Assembly (NCBI GenBank): GCA_020721345.1
Contig: DYMX01000014.1
Span: 1 to 34,361, forward strand
DNA length: 34,361 nt
Source: Sulfurovum sp.
GTDB lineage: Bacteria; Campylobacterota; Campylobacteria; Campylobacterales; Sulfurovaceae
Direction of reading: 5' to 3'
Shown here: positions 8,381 to 19,751 of the stretch, piece after piece
How positions within the stretch are numbered: position 1 is the stretch's first letter
Layout of the letters: every line of letters begins with the position of its first letter
The notes under the pieces: generated by a model
Database searches by the model: none
What the model saw: the letters and a program-made list of their open reading frames with translations, nothing else
What the model was told of the DNA's origin: nothing
Translations under genes and position numbers: made by a program

Positions 8381-10261
8381 ATGGCAGAAAAAGACAGCTT
8401 GAAGACAGTAGAAGAGATGTTGTATCAGAAAAACAATAATGATTTTATAACCTATGAAAATATAGCGAGGGAATTCAACAAACCCATCACAAGCACTCAA
8501 GCAAAAAAAATATATAAAATAACACAAGATAAAAATATAAATGTCATAAGCGCTTCTGAGGCTGCTAGAGATCTAACCATTAGAAGACAGATAGAAAATA
8601 GTGAAATTATTCGTAAAAAAAATAGTGACGGCAACCTAGAAGAAGAGTTTGACTTTGCAAAAGAAAAAGAGCTTCTAGAGTGGAGCAGAAGTGATAGTCC
8701 TGTGAGGATGTATCTAAGAGAAATGGGCAAAATTCCTCTTCTTACAAAAGACGAAGAAGTTGACCTGAGTATACAGATAAAAGAAGGAGAAGACATCATC
8801 ATAGATGCTATCTGTTCAGTTCCTTATCTTGTTGACTATATCATCAGATACCGCGAACCGCTCCTTAACCGCGAAAGAAGAGTAAAAGAGCTATTTAAAA
8901 GCTTTGAAGATGCCGATGATAGTGAAGAAGAAGTTGAAGAAGTTGAAACGGAATCCGAAGAATCAGAAGAAAACACAGAAGCAAAAGCAAAACCTGCAAA
9001 AGAAGACAAAAGAGTTGGACAAGTACTTGAGAGCTTTAAAGCTTTAGAAAAAGCAAAAAAAGAGTGGATGAAGTCTAGAGGCGAACTTATAAAATTCATA
9101 AACGAACACGGAGATGTTGACTCGGAAGATGTGTTCACTGAAAGACTCAAAGTGGCTTACAAAAAAGAGCTGCTTAAACATGCTCTTTTAGACCTTGGGC
9201 CGACAAGCAAACTAATAAATGAGCTTGTAAAAGCCATGGAAACAGCGCTAAAAAGCGATGACAGCTTTGATAAAGAACTTAAACGTCTTGAATACAAGCT
9301 TCCGCTTTTTAATGAGATACTTATCAAAAACCATGAGAACATACTAAAAAACATTATTAATATGTCAAAAGAAGAGATTGCTATTGCCGTTCCTGAAGCG
9401 ACAATGGTAAGCACATACGTAGAGATCAAAAAGCTTTTTGAAACCAAAGAGGCAAGCAAAGGCGGATTTGACCTAAGCCCTGAAAAACTTGAAGAGATAT
9501 TAAATCAAATCAGACTAGGTAAAGCCAAAAGCGAAAAAGCGAAAACGAGAATGGCAAAAAGCAACCTTAGACTTGTTGTCTCTATAGCAAAAAGATACAC
9601 AAACCGCGGACTGCCGTTTTTGGATCTTATCCAAGAAGGAAATATAGGTCTTATGAAGGCGGTTGATAAGTTCGAATACGAAAAAGGGTATAAATTCTCA
9701 ACTTATGCGACATGGTGGATAAGACAAGCTATAAGCCGCGCAATCGCAGATCAAGCGAGAACCATCAGGATACCTATCCATATGATAGAAACTATCAATC
9801 GAATAAATAAAATTACCAGAAAGCACCTGCAAGAAAACGGCATAGAGCCGGATATAGACACGATAGCAAGAGAGATCGGACTCTCAGCTGATAAAGTAAG
9901 AAATGTTATCAAAATAACAAAAGAACCCGTAAGTTTAGAATCTCCTGTTGGTGACGAAGATGATGGAAGATTTGGTGACTTCATAGAAGACAAAAGCTCA
10001 TTAAGCCCTACAGAAGAGGTTCTTAGAGATGATTTAAACAATCAAATAGATGAAGTCTTAGAACAGCTGAACGAAAGAGAAAGAGCCGTTATAAGAATGA
10101 GGTTCGGACTACTTGATGATGAAAGTGACAGAACGCTTGAAGAGATAGGAAAAGAGCTAAGCGTAACAAGAGAAAGAGTTAGACAAATAGAATCGTCAGC
10201 GATCAAAAAACTAAAACATCCAAAAGTCGGCAGAAAGCTAAAAAATTATATAGAAGATTGA
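8381..10261 (+). CDS. rpoD: RNA polymerase primary sigma factor (sigma70)
   Basis: [103 protein letters not shown]. Confidence 0.98.
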   Translation: MAEKDSLKTVEEMLYQKNNNDFITYENIAREFNKPITSTQAKKIYKITQDKNINVISASEAARDLTIRRQIENSEIIRKKNSDGNLEEEFDFAKEKELLEWSRSDSPVRMYLREMGKIPLLTKDEEVDLSIQIKEGEDIIIDAICSVPYLVDYIIRYREPLLNRERRVKELFKSFEDADDSEEEVEEVETESEESEENTEAKAKPAKEDKRVGQVLESFKALEKAKKEWMKSRGELIKFINEHGDVDSEDVFTERLKVAYKKELLKHALLDLGPTSKLINELVKAMETALKSDDSFDKELKRLEYKLPLFNEILIKNHENILKNIINMSKEEIAIAVPEATMVSTYVEIKKLFETKEASKGGFDLSPEKLEEILNQIRLGKAKSEKAKTRMAKSNLRLVVSIAKRYTNRGLPFLDLIQEGNIGLMKAVDKFEYEKGYKFSTYATWWIRQAISRAIADQARTIRIPIHMIETINRINKITRKHLQENGIEPDIDTIAREIGLSADKVRNVIKITKEPVSLESPVGDEDDGRFGDFIEDKSSLSPTEEVLRDDLNNQIDEVLEQLNERERAVIRMRFGLLDDESDRTLEEIGKELSVTRERVRQIESSAIKKLKHPKVGRKLKNYIED

Positions 10262-10263
10262 TA

Positions 10264-11007
10264 GTGGATTTTTATGCTCTTATCATAGGAACGGAGATTT
10301 TAAATAAGAGAAGAGAAGATAAGCATTTTGAATTTCTCTCATCCGAGCTTGCAAAATACGGTCATACGCTAAAAGCATCTTTGGTCATTATATGATGATC
10401 CAAACTTGATCGTCTCGACGCTTAACTGGCTAAATTGTCTACCAGATGGTGTTATTTTTTGCTTTGGCGGGATCGGCTCAACTCCTGATGACCACACAAG
10501 ACAAGCTGCCGCAACTGCTCTTAGAGACGGTGTACTTTATATCAATGAAGAAGCAAAAAAAAAATAATTGATACACTAGGAGTTAGAGCATATCCATATG
10601 CCATAAATATGGCGAATTTACCCAAAGATTGCAAATTGCTAGAAAATCATTTTAACAAAATGCCCGCATTCAGCCTAGATGAGAAATTCTTTTTTATGCC
10701 CGGTTTTCCGGAGATAAGCCACCAAATGGTGTTAGATATTCTTCCAAGATTGAATATCAAAAAAAGAAAAGTTTATAGACACACCTTAACTGCTTTGTGC
10801 AAAGAGAGTGAGTTGATACCTATCATGGAGACAATGCCAAAAAATGTTGAAATGTCTTCTCTGCCAAAGCTTTATAGCGATGGGTCAAGAGTTACGCTCT
10901 CAGTTGCATCGACTGACAAATCAGTAGCTTTAGAAAATTTCAAAAAATTTACAGATGAACTTCAAAAAAAAGAGATAATATACGCATTAAATGATGAAAA
11001 AGAGTAA
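10264..11007 (+). pseudogene. MoCF/molybdopterin-binding (CinA N-terminal-like) protein, with two frameshifts (about 10392 and at the A10 run 10555-10564)
   Basis: Successive frames give VDFYALIIGTEILNKRREDKHFEFLSSELAKYGHTLKASLVI / DDPNLIVSTLNWLNCLPDGVIFCFGGIGSTPDDHTRQAAATALRDGVLYINEEAKKK / KIIDTLGVRAYPYAINMANLPKDCKLL...FFMPGFPEISHQM. Confidence 0.8.
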
Positions 11008-11060
11008 TCTTTCAAACCTTTTATGATAATATTTCACCAATCAAAACAAGGAGTAATTTT

Positions 11061-11579
11061 ATGAATATAGATAAGATCGGTCATGGTAAAAATCCTGACG
11101 AAGTTAAGGTTGTTATCGAAGTTCCGTTAAATTCAAATATCAAATATGAGCTAGATAAAGATAGTGGTGCGGTTATGGTTGATAGAGTTTTGTACTCAGC
11201 AATGCACTATCCTGCAAACTATGGATTTGTTCCTGATACACTTTCAGACGATGAAGATCCAGCCGATGTATTGGTACTTTGTGACTATGTACTTCAAGCA
11301 GGAAGCGTTATCAAATGTCGTCTTGTGGGCGTGCTTCTAACAGAAGATGAAAAAGGCGGGGATGAGAAGCTAATAGCAGTACCTTCTAGCAAGATCGATC
11401 CGACTTATGATAATATCCAAGATCTAAACGATATTCCTGTTCACACTCAAAACCGTATCAAAAACTTCTTTGAAACATACAAAGCGCTTGAGCCAAATAA
11501 ATGGGTAAAGGTTACAGGATTTAAAGGCAAAGCAGAGGCAACTGCTATTTTAGAAAAAGCCATCAAAAACTACAAATAG
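11061..11579 (+). CDS. ppa: Inorganic pyrophosphatase
   Basis: VVIEVPLNSNIKYELDKDSGAVMVDRVLYSAMHYPANYGFVPDTLSDDEDPADVLVL; RBS aaggag. Confidence 0.97.
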   Translation: MNIDKIGHGKNPDEVKVVIEVPLNSNIKYELDKDSGAVMVDRVLYSAMHYPANYGFVPDTLSDDEDPADVLVLCDYVLQAGSVIKCRLVGVLLTEDEKGGDEKLIAVPSSKIDPTYDNIQDLNDIPVHTQNRIKNFFETYKALEPNKWVKVTGFKGKAEATAILEKAIKNYK

Positions 11580-11602
11580 TTTATACAATTTCAAAAACAT
11601 AC

Positions 11603-11621
11603 TCCCATCGTATTGATGGGA
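11603..11621. terminator. Possible hairpin terminator between convergent ppa and amidase genes
   Basis: tcccatc-gtatt-gatggga, 7-bp stem between converging genes; on the minus strand followed by gtatgttttt, so the T-tract is weak. Confidence 0.35.
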
Positions 11622-11651
11622 AAAAATGCCTCTAGGCTACAATAATTATTT

Positions 11652-12899
11652 TTAAAACCCTATCTCTTCTCTTTGATTTGCAAGATACCTAACAACCCCG
11701 TCGGCTATTCCATTAGCGATCTTAGATTGATATCCATCATTAAAGAGCATTTGTCCTTCTTCAGGATGGGTGATATAGCCCATTTCCACAAGAACTGACG
11801 GTCTGCTCGCGCCCACCAATACCCAAAAAGGAGCGCTTCTAACCCCTCCATCTTTTGTCGGCAGATTTTTCATAAGATTATTTTGGATATCGATAGCAAG
11901 TTTATTTGAAAGGACTATCTTTGGTCCGCATAGTACAGCATCTACGATAACTTGTTTGCTTTTCTTGTCGGCTCCTTGTAAAACAGAGGCATTTTCCCTA
12001 GCCGCGATCGCTTGGCTTCTGGCATCTTTACTTCTCTGCAAAAAGAATGTTTCAATACCTTTCATATTGTTTGCCGCTCTTTCATTTGGCGCAGCATTGC
12101 AATGGAGCGACAGAAATATCTTTGCATCTTTTTTATCTGCCATTTTAGTTCTTTGCTCAAGCGTGATAAATCTATCATCGTCCCTAGTAAGATATACTTT
12201 GTAGCCTCTATTTGCCAATATCCTGCCAAGTCTTTTAGCAACTGAAAGTGTCACATCTTTTTCTTGCAAATCTCCGCTCACAGCACCAGGGTCTTTTCCG
12301 CCGTGACCGGCATCAATGACTATAACATCCCCGCCCGCAGTTGGCTCTTTAATAAATTGTTCTTTTGACTTAAAGCCGTTATTACTATTTTTACTTTTCT
12401 TTGTAGGCACTTCGCAATCTTCGATTTTTATTTTTGGCGCTTTTTGAATGCCTGAAAAAATACTATCAAGTTCATTATATTCTATATTTTTCGTGCTTGA
12501 GTTCTTGATCTCTTTTTTGCTTTCTGCAGAAGTGCTCTCAAAAGATGAGCTGCTGTTTATTTTGAGAGGTATTTTATATATATTGCCTGACAATCGTGCA
12601 TCACTGTCAAGCTTTCCTGATATTACGACCCTTACTCTATCTGGTCTATTTTGCGCTATTTTTACCATACCATCAGTATCAATGGAGCCTATATCGTCGC
12701 CTATTTGTGAATTTTCAAAGTCAAAAATTTCTCTTTTCGGGTCTTCGAGTGTTAGATAATTAATCTCTTTAGGTTTTAAATCTTTTTTAAATTTCAGCTC
12801 TAAAGTACTGCCACTTAGAGATACTTTTTCTAAAACATTCATTGCGTATGAAAAACTTAAAAAAATAAAGATTAAAACAAACAACAATCTCACATTCAT
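11652..12899 (-). CDS. amiC: N-acetylmuramoyl-L-alanine amidase with AMIN-like N-terminal region (Amidase_3)
   Basis: Signal peptide; VIVIDAGHGGKDPGAVSGDLQEKDVTLSVAKRLGRIL, SLHCNAAPN, VLVEMGYITHPEE. Confidence 0.9.
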   Translation of the reverse strand: MNVRLLFVLIFIFLSFSYAMNVLEKVSLSGSTLELKFKKDLKPKEINYLTLEDPKREIFDFENSQIGDDIGSIDTDGMVKIAQNRPDRVRVVISGKLDSDARLSGNIYKIPLKINSSSSFESTSAESKKEIKNSSTKNIEYNELDSIFSGIQKAPKIKIEDCEVPTKKSKNSNNGFKSKEQFIKEPTAGGDVIVIDAGHGGKDPGAVSGDLQEKDVTLSVAKRLGRILANRGYKVYLTRDDDRFITLEQRTKMADKKDAKIFLSLHCNAAPNERAANNMKGIETFFLQRSKDARSQAIAARENASVLQGADKKSKQVIVDAVLCGPKIVLSNKLAIDIQNNLMKNLPTKDGGVRSAPFWVLVGASRPSVLVEMGYITHPEEGQMLFNDGYQSKIANGIADGVVRYLANQREEIGF

Positions 12900-12908
12900 A
12901 ATTTACTA

Positions 12909-14003
12909 CTACTCACCGTTTACAAGTTTATCTAATAGTTCTTTTACGGAAATTATTTCATTTAGTCTGTATCCATTTGACCCCGTGAAGAAAAGCCCTT
13001 TGCTCAAATCTCCATCGTACGCATCACTCAATCTGTCTGCGATACAATATCCAACAGCTTTTGCTTCTTCTCCATGATGACAAGGGGCAACACAATTTGA
13101 TATACATGCAACTTTTGGAGCTGTACCAAGTTCTATCATATGGTGAAGATTAGTTTTTACGCCTCTTGCCGGATATCCTACCGGTGATTTAAAAAGCCTA
13201 ATGTCCTCTTCTTTCGAATCAAGTATGACTTGTTTGAACTTATCGCTCGCATCACACTCATAAGTGCCTATAAATCTTGTACCTATTTGCACACCGCTGG
13301 CTCCTAGCGCAAACATTTTTTTAATATCGCTATTGTCCCATACTCCGCCTGCGGCAATTACCGGCATATTGCCCCACTCTTTCGCTTCTTCTACAACAGG
13401 AGGTAAAATTGCTTCAAGTTGATTTTCAGGTAAAAAACATTCATCATATTTAAACCCTTGATGCCCACCGCTAAGCGGTCCTTCTACTATAACGGCGTCA
13501 GGCATTCTACCGTGACTCTTTTCCCATCTTCGGCACAATATCTTAAGCGCTTTAGCGGTAGAAACGATCGGGACTAAAGCAACATCAGGAAAATCTTTGA
13601 CGCATTCAGGCATAGTTAGAGGCAAACCTGCTCCTGTAATAATGATATCTGCGCCAGCTTCACATGAGTCTATAACAACTCTTTTGTAGTCATTTATAGC
13701 ATATAAAACATTTGTGGCAAGGGGTTTGTTTCCGCATATTTTTCTTGCCCTTGCAAAAATTTCATGAAGCGCTTCTTTTGAATAAAAGTTAACTGCGTCA
13801 ACCGGACGGTTATCGCCGGCTAACTTGTTAGAATATCTTCTATTTTCATATATACCGGTCCCAACAGAACTTATAACTCCAAGTCCGCCCTCTTTTGATA
13901 CGGTTCCTGCTAGCCTATCCCAGCTGACTCCTACTCCCATACCGCCTTGGATAATTGGTGTATCTATGATATGTTTTCCGATTTTTAATGGTGCAAATGA
14001 CAC
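12909..14003 (-). CDS. Nitronate monooxygenase / FabK-like NPD-family flavoprotein
   Basis: PIIQGGMGVGVSWDRLAGTVSKEGGLGVISSVG, VEGPLSGGHQGF, PVIAAGGVWD...GASGVQIGTRF. Confidence 0.88.
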   Translation of the reverse strand: MSFAPLKIGKHIIDTPIIQGGMGVGVSWDRLAGTVSKEGGLGVISSVGTGIYENRRYSNKLAGDNRPVDAVNFYSKEALHEIFARARKICGNKPLATNVLYAINDYKRVVIDSCEAGADIIITGAGLPLTMPECVKDFPDVALVPIVSTAKALKILCRRWEKSHGRMPDAVIVEGPLSGGHQGFKYDECFLPENQLEAILPPVVEEAKEWGNMPVIAAGGVWDNSDIKKMFALGASGVQIGTRFIGTYECDASDKFKQVILDSKEEDIRLFKSPVGYPARGVKTNLHHMIELGTAPKVACISNCVAPCHHGEEAKAVGYCIADRLSDAYDGDLSKGLFFTGSNGYRLNEIISVKELLDKLVNGE

Positions 14004-15203
14004 TTATTTAACCTTTATTTTTGCAAATTTTCTTTTTCCGACTTGAGCTATATACTCACCACTTTCTAGCGTCATCTGTTCATCAGAGATCTTTTTCCCA
14101 TTTAGTTTGATGGCACCTTGCTTAATGTCTCTTCTAGCTTGTGACGTAGAAGGTTCAATTTGTACATCTACTAAAATTTTACATATCCATGTAGGTTTAT
14201 TGATCTCAAACTCATCAATATTCGAAGGAAGTTCATTGGATTTAAACACTTTATCAAATTCCTCTTTTGCTATATTAGCCAACTCTTGATTATAAAACCT
14301 TGTAACTAGCTCAAGCGCTAGATTTTCTTTTACTTTTTTTGGATGGATAGTGCCACCAAGAACGCCTGTTTTTAGATCATTTATCTCATTTAGACTCAAA
14401 GAGCTTAAAAGTTCATAGTATCTCCACATCAGTTCATCCGATATCGACAATACTTTTGCATATATGGTATTTGGCTCTTCCGTTATGCCTATATAATTAT
14501 CTAGCGACTTGCTCATCTTTTGCACACCGTCCAAACCTTCAAGTATAGGCATAGTGATAACCGCTTGCTCTTTGCCGACATGGTAAGAGCGTTGCAAGTG
14601 TCTTCCCATTAATAGATTAAACTTCTGATCCGTTCCGCCAAGTTCAATATCGCTTTTTAGCTCTACACTATCATATCCTTGCAATAATGGATACAAAAAT
14701 TCGGATATTGATATACTTTGGTTCGATTTGAATCTTTTTTCAAAATCATCACGTTCCAGCATTCTTGCAACATTAAATTGTGTTGTTAGAGCAACCATTC
14801 CTGAAGCTCCCAATTTTTCAAACCAAACAGAATTGTACACAGGCTCAGTTTTTTCTTTGTCTAAAACCAAAAATGCCTGATCTTGATATGTTTTTGCATT
14901 TTTTATAATTGTTTTTCTATCCATAATCTTTCTTGTTTCACTTTTTCCGGTTGGATCGCCGATAGTGGCAGTGAAATCACCTATTACCAATTGTACCGTT
15001 GCACCGTGTTTTTGAAAAGTTCTTAATTTATTTAAAAGTACGGTATGTCCCAGATGCAAATCTGCGCCTGTCGGATCAAAACCTGCTTTTATCGTATAAG
15101 TGGTGCTGTCACTGTAATATCTTGTTACGAGTTTTTCAATATACTCAAAATCGATGATCTCGCTAACTCCTCTTTTTATCTCTTCAAGTGCTCTTTGTAT
15201 CAT
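14004..15203 (-). CDS. tyrS: Tyrosyl-tRNA synthetase
   Basis: KAGFDPTGADLHLGHTVLLNKL, ELGGTDQKFNLLMGR, KMSKS, C-terminal S4 domain. Confidence 0.97.
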   Translation of the reverse strand: MIQRALEEIKRGVSEIIDFEYIEKLVTRYYSDSTTYTIKAGFDPTGADLHLGHTVLLNKLRTFQKHGATVQLVIGDFTATIGDPTGKSETRKIMDRKTIIKNAKTYQDQAFLVLDKEKTEPVYNSVWFEKLGASGMVALTTQFNVARMLERDDFEKRFKSNQSISISEFLYPLLQGYDSVELKSDIELGGTDQKFNLLMGRHLQRSYHVGKEQAVITMPILEGLDGVQKMSKSLDNYIGITEEPNTIYAKVLSISDELMWRYYELLSSLSLNEINDLKTGVLGGTIHPKKVKENLALELVTRFYNQELANIAKEEFDKVFKSNELPSNIDEFEINKPTWICKILVDVQIEPSTSQARRDIKQGAIKLNGKKISDEQMTLESGEYIAQVGKRKFAKIKVK

Positions 15204-15217
15204 TTTCCCCTCTTAAC

Positions 15218-17374
15218 TTAATTATTATACGCATCATTTAAGCTTATGATCTCGATCAACTTATACTCTTTTGAAATCTTTGCCTCAATGTTTGATTTTT
15301 TATTTTCAAAACTTTCAACTTCTATTTTACAAAATTCTGCCTTGTCGCTTACATTGATGCCTAGCTCAATGCTTGTAACATTCAAGTCCATTTTTGACAA
15401 AAAAGATAGTAAGCTCGCGAGCATTCCTTTTTGGTTTTGAAGACTAATGATAAGTCTATATTTTGAAAGTTTTGAATTTTTCCAACTTACAAAAACCATC
15501 GGTTTTTCTTCGGACATCATTCCGTATGCCTTATTGCAAAGTTTATGATGTATTATAGCTTTACCGTTGTCATAAAAAGCAACTATCTCATCGTTTATTT
15601 TTGGATGACAGCAATAGTCAAATTCAACACTGTCTATATTTTTATTACCGAAAAATTCAAAAAGTTCTATAGTTTTCAAAAATGGTTTTTTATAGCCTTT
15701 TTTAAACAACTCCCACGATCTTACCTCTTTTAGACCTAAAAGTTGCGATATTTTGCCTATTTTATCTTTTAAAAAATCTAATTTTGTAGCTATTCTATAT
15801 ATATTTTTGCTATTTTTTTGATTGTCTATGGTTGCTTTTATCTCATATGCAGGCACATCGAATATTGTAGAAAGCATATTGAATGAAATAAGCATATCAC
15901 ACTCTTTCAGCCTTGATCTGCATAGATTTTTTATCCCATCTTTTGCTTTTGAAGTTTTAACGCTATCTAACCAAGAACAATGATAGTTGTTTTCATCACT
16001 TGTTATTATCCTGATTATATCCCCATTTCTAAGGGGAGACAATAATGAACCTTTTTGCTTGTTTAGATTTGCGCCCATAGCCTTTGCCCCGACTTCAGAG
16101 TGAATAGCATAGGCGAAATCCAGCGCAACAGATCCTTTGGGAAGAGTAAATTGATCTCCTTTTGGCGAAAATACCGATATATCTTCGCTAAAGAGATCAC
16201 CCTTGGCTAGCTCATAAAATTCTTCGATGGAATCATTTTGGTACTGCAATCCTTCCAGCCAATCGAGCTTAACAGAAGAGTCCATACTCTTGTATTTCCA
16301 ATGAGCGGCAACTCCGAACTCAGCGAGTCTATGCATATCTTTTGTTCTTATTTGAACTTCAACTATATTTTTATCATCGAAAATGGAGGTATGGATAGTT
16401 TGATATCCATTTTCTTTCGGCAATGCTATGTAGTCTTTAAATCTTGATATAAGAGGAGTGAAATTGATATGCATAGCGCCAAGTACTTTGTAGCACTCTA
16501 TCGGATTATCAACTATGGTCCTGATAGCAATAAGGTCTAAAACTTCATCTATATCTATACCTTTTCTATGCATTTTGATATATATTGAATAGTTATGTTT
16601 AATCCTGCCTATTATTTCAAAGCTATCTTTTAAAAATCCATTTTTAAAAAGTATATTTTTTGTTTTGTCTATAAAAGAATTTAGACTTAGCTGCAAGTTT
16701 TGATTGTTAGCTATGAGATATTCATTTATCTTTTGATAATCTTTTGGATAAATTATCTCAAAGCTAAGATCTTCTAATATATTTTTTATCTTTGAAATAC
16801 CAAGCCTATGAGCAATTGGAGCATATACTACCAATGTCTCTTGGGCTATCCGCTCTTGTTTTTCATGATTCAATGCAGACAATGTCATCATATTGTGCAA
16901 TCTATCGCATAGCTTGATCACAAGAACTCTGACATCGCCGATTGAAGCAATTAACATTTTCCTAAAAGACATGGCCGAGCTGATAATTTTTTCATTTGAT
17001 TTAGAGGAGACGATTTCGGTATCTCTTATGGCAACTATCTTTGTAAGTCCTTCTACAAGATGAACAACATCACTAGAAAAATCTTTTTCGATATCACTTT
17101 TTTCCAAAAGCGTATCTTCGATCACATCATGCAAAAGAGCAGCCTGAACCATAGTTTCATCACCGCTTATAAATGCAGTAATTGATGCCACCAAAATAGG
17201 ATGAATGATATACGGCTCGCCGCTTTTTCTAAATTGTCCTACATGGGCTTTGATTGCGATTTCAAGCGCTTTTAATGTAGACTCTGAAGGTTTATTGTTT
17301 AATTGCGAAAAAAGTATATTTTTAGATTCTTCAATAGTACTACATTTTTTAACTTCATCTAAAAATGTATCCAC
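15218..17374 (-). CDS. spoT: RelA/SpoT bifunctional (p)ppGpp synthetase/hydrolase
   Basis: HD domain (AALLHDVIEDT), synthetase (RLHNMMTL; ENGYQTIHTSIF), TGS (VFSPKGDQFTLPKGSVALDFAYAIHSEVG), ACT tail. Confidence 0.96.
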   Translation of the reverse strand: MDTFLDEVKKCSTIEESKNILFSQLNNKPSESTLKALEIAIKAHVGQFRKSGEPYIIHPILVASITAFISGDETMVQAALLHDVIEDTLLEKSDIEKDFSSDVVHLVEGLTKIVAIRDTEIVSSKSNEKIISSAMSFRKMLIASIGDVRVLVIKLCDRLHNMMTLSALNHEKQERIAQETLVVYAPIAHRLGISKIKNILEDLSFEIIYPKDYQKINEYLIANNQNLQLSLNSFIDKTKNILFKNGFLKDSFEIIGRIKHNYSIYIKMHRKGIDIDEVLDLIAIRTIVDNPIECYKVLGAMHINFTPLISRFKDYIALPKENGYQTIHTSIFDDKNIVEVQIRTKDMHRLAEFGVAAHWKYKSMDSSVKLDWLEGLQYQNDSIEEFYELAKGDLFSEDISVFSPKGDQFTLPKGSVALDFAYAIHSEVGAKAMGANLNKQKGSLLSPLRNGDIIRIITSDENNYHCSWLDSVKTSKAKDGIKNLCRSRLKECDMLISFNMLSTIFDVPAYEIKATIDNQKNSKNIYRIATKLDFLKDKIGKISQLLGLKEVRSWELFKKGYKKPFLKTIELFEFFGNKNIDSVEFDYCCHPKINDEIVAFYDNGKAIIHHKLCNKAYGMMSEEKPMVFVSWKNSKLSKYRLIISLQNQKGMLASLLSFLSKMDLNVTSIELGINVSDKAEFCKIEVESFENKKSNIEAKISKEYKLIEIISLNDAYNN

Positions 17375-17379
17375 AAAAA

Positions 17380-17589
17380 TTAACTTTCAATATTTACTGT
17401 AATTTTTCCTTCGGCAATTTCCAAAAGTGCAATATCTGTGTTTTTCATTTTTTTAACATTCATATCAATTAACGGTTGTGCGCCGTTGCTTAGCTCTGCC
17501 GCTCTTTTGCTAACAGCGCAGGCAAGTAAATATCTATCAAATCCAACTTTTTCCAAAGCTTTTGCTGCAACTTGTTCGAGTCTTATCAT
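17380..17589 (-). CDS. rpoZ: DNA-directed RNA polymerase omega subunit
   Basis: [34 protein letters not shown]; between pyrH and spoT. Confidence 0.9.
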   Translation of the reverse strand: MIRLEQVAAKALEKVGFDRYLLACAVSKRAAELSNGAQPLIDMNVKKMKNTDIALLEIAEGKITVNIES

Positions 17590-17606
17590 TTTGTATCCTT
17601 TTTATA

Positions 17607-18356
<750 letters not shown>

Positions 18357-18383
18357 TTATAGGCTGTTTAAACTAGATTTGAT

Positions 18384-19751
18384 CTAAATTTGAATCAGTT
18401 GCAAAGGGTCTATCTGCCTTGAGTTTTTTGTTGCTTCAAAGATCAATCTTCGCGACACTTTTCCTATTGTATATCCTCTTGAAACAGCCGTTCCTGCCGT
18501 AATTGTCGGAGGAATTTTTGACAATCCTGCATAAACGGTATGCAAATTACCTGCATGAGCTATCACAACAACCTTTCCAAGCATACTGCTATTTCCGGCA
18601 TATACAACTTTCCCATCCATTACGCTTACTACGGCTGCGTCGCTTGACGGTGCTTGCAGAGTTATAGACTCATTAAATATCTTTATCTTGTATATCGGAT
18701 CTTCGTATGTACCGAATCTTTTTATTACGCTTGCGCCTGCGATAGGAGAAATTGTTTTACCGCCGCTGTAACTTGATGTTGCGGTTGCCTTATATGATGA
18801 ATTTATCTGTTTAACGCTGTCGCTTTGCGCTTTTGCTTCCAATGCTTGTACATCAACTTTTTTACCGGTTGTTCTTTCCATATGCTTAGCTTTTGCTATC
18901 TCGCTTCTAAGTCTTTTTTTACGCGCTACTTCCGAAGCAATAGCTTGTCTTTGCACCTTGGCTTGTCTTTGCGCCTCTGCAACCTCGTTTGCTCTTAGGA
19001 TATTGAGTTTAGCGAGAGTGTTTCGCAACTCATCTTGTCTTTTTGTAATGGAGTCTAGATCTCTTTGATATTTTTCTTCTTGTTTATTAAGCGCAATTAT
19101 CTCTTTTTCTTGGCTTGTCTTTTGAATAGTATAAGTATGCCGTTGTTTTGTAATGATACCTAATGTATTTTTGGCATTTTGCACTATCTCCAATCTTTTG
19201 TTTTTTATCAGATTGAGGCTTAAGATATCTTTTTCTAAGTTTGATATCTTTTTTTGGTTAGAAATTTTTTGTTTTTCATAAAACTCAGCAGATATTACCG
19301 ATCCCTTTGTTAAATCTCCGGCTTGTCTTATTGCAACACTAAGTGATAATTGCTCGGCAGATAAAGTTATTAAAGCATTATGTTTTATCTCCAACTCTTT
19401 ACTAACCTTTTCTAGTTGGGCTTCACATATCTCAACTTCTTTTGAGATCTGTTTATACTCTTCTTCGGTAAAAATATAATCTTTTGATAACTTGGTTAAT
19501 TTTCCATCAATCAATCTTATTTCATTTTTTACTTTACTTATATTTTGTTTAGTGTTTTCTATTTTTTGTTTGATTGCCAAAGCATTATTATTTGTCTCTT
19601 TAATAGCCAAAGCTGATTGATTTATTTTCTTTATCGTACTTGATGTTCCATTTGATGATTTTGTACGTTTATCTTTTGCATTGGCAGCTGACGCACTGCC
19701 GTTAAATACAACAACAATAAAAAAAACTAAAGCAGGCAAAACCCTGATCAT
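18384..19751 (-). CDS. EnvC-like murein hydrolase activator / M23 peptidase with long coiled coil
   Basis: Signal peptide, coiled coil, M23-like C-terminus (DGKVVYAGNSSMLGKVVVIAHAGNLHTVYAGLSKI); downstream of ftsEX. Confidence 0.88.
   Translation of the reverse strand: MIRVLPALVFFIVVVFNGSASAANAKDKRTKSSNGTSSTIKKINQSALAIKETNNNALAIKQKIENTKQNISKVKNEIRLIDGKLTKLSKDYIFTEEEYKQISKEVEICEAQLEKVSKELEIKHNALITLSAEQLSLSVAIRQAGDLTKGSVISAEFYEKQKISNQKKISNLEKDILSLNLIKNKRLEIVQNAKNTLGIITKQRHTYTIQKTSQEKEIIALNKQEEKYQRDLDSITKRQDELRNTLAKLNILRANEVAEAQRQAKVQRQAIASEVARKKRLRSEIAKAKHMERTTGKKVDVQALEAKAQSDSVKQINSSYKATATSSYSGGKTISPIAGASVIKRFGTYEDPIYKIKIFNESITLQAPSSDAAVVSVMDGKVVYAGNSSMLGKVVVIAHAGNLHTVYAGLSKIPPTITAGTAVSRGYTIGKVSRRLIFEATKNSRQIDPLQLIQI

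Noticed and set aside
8920-9010. Acidic Glu/Asp-rich stretch in RpoD as an unusual insertion
   Set aside because: Low-complexity acidic linker in the non-conserved region is common in primary sigma factors.
8497-10041. Antisense Ser-rich ORFs opposite rpoD (8497-8802, 8836-9150, 9157-9459, 9751-10041)
   Set aside because: Shadow ORFs from AAG/GAA-rich coding strand; rpoD is unambiguous.
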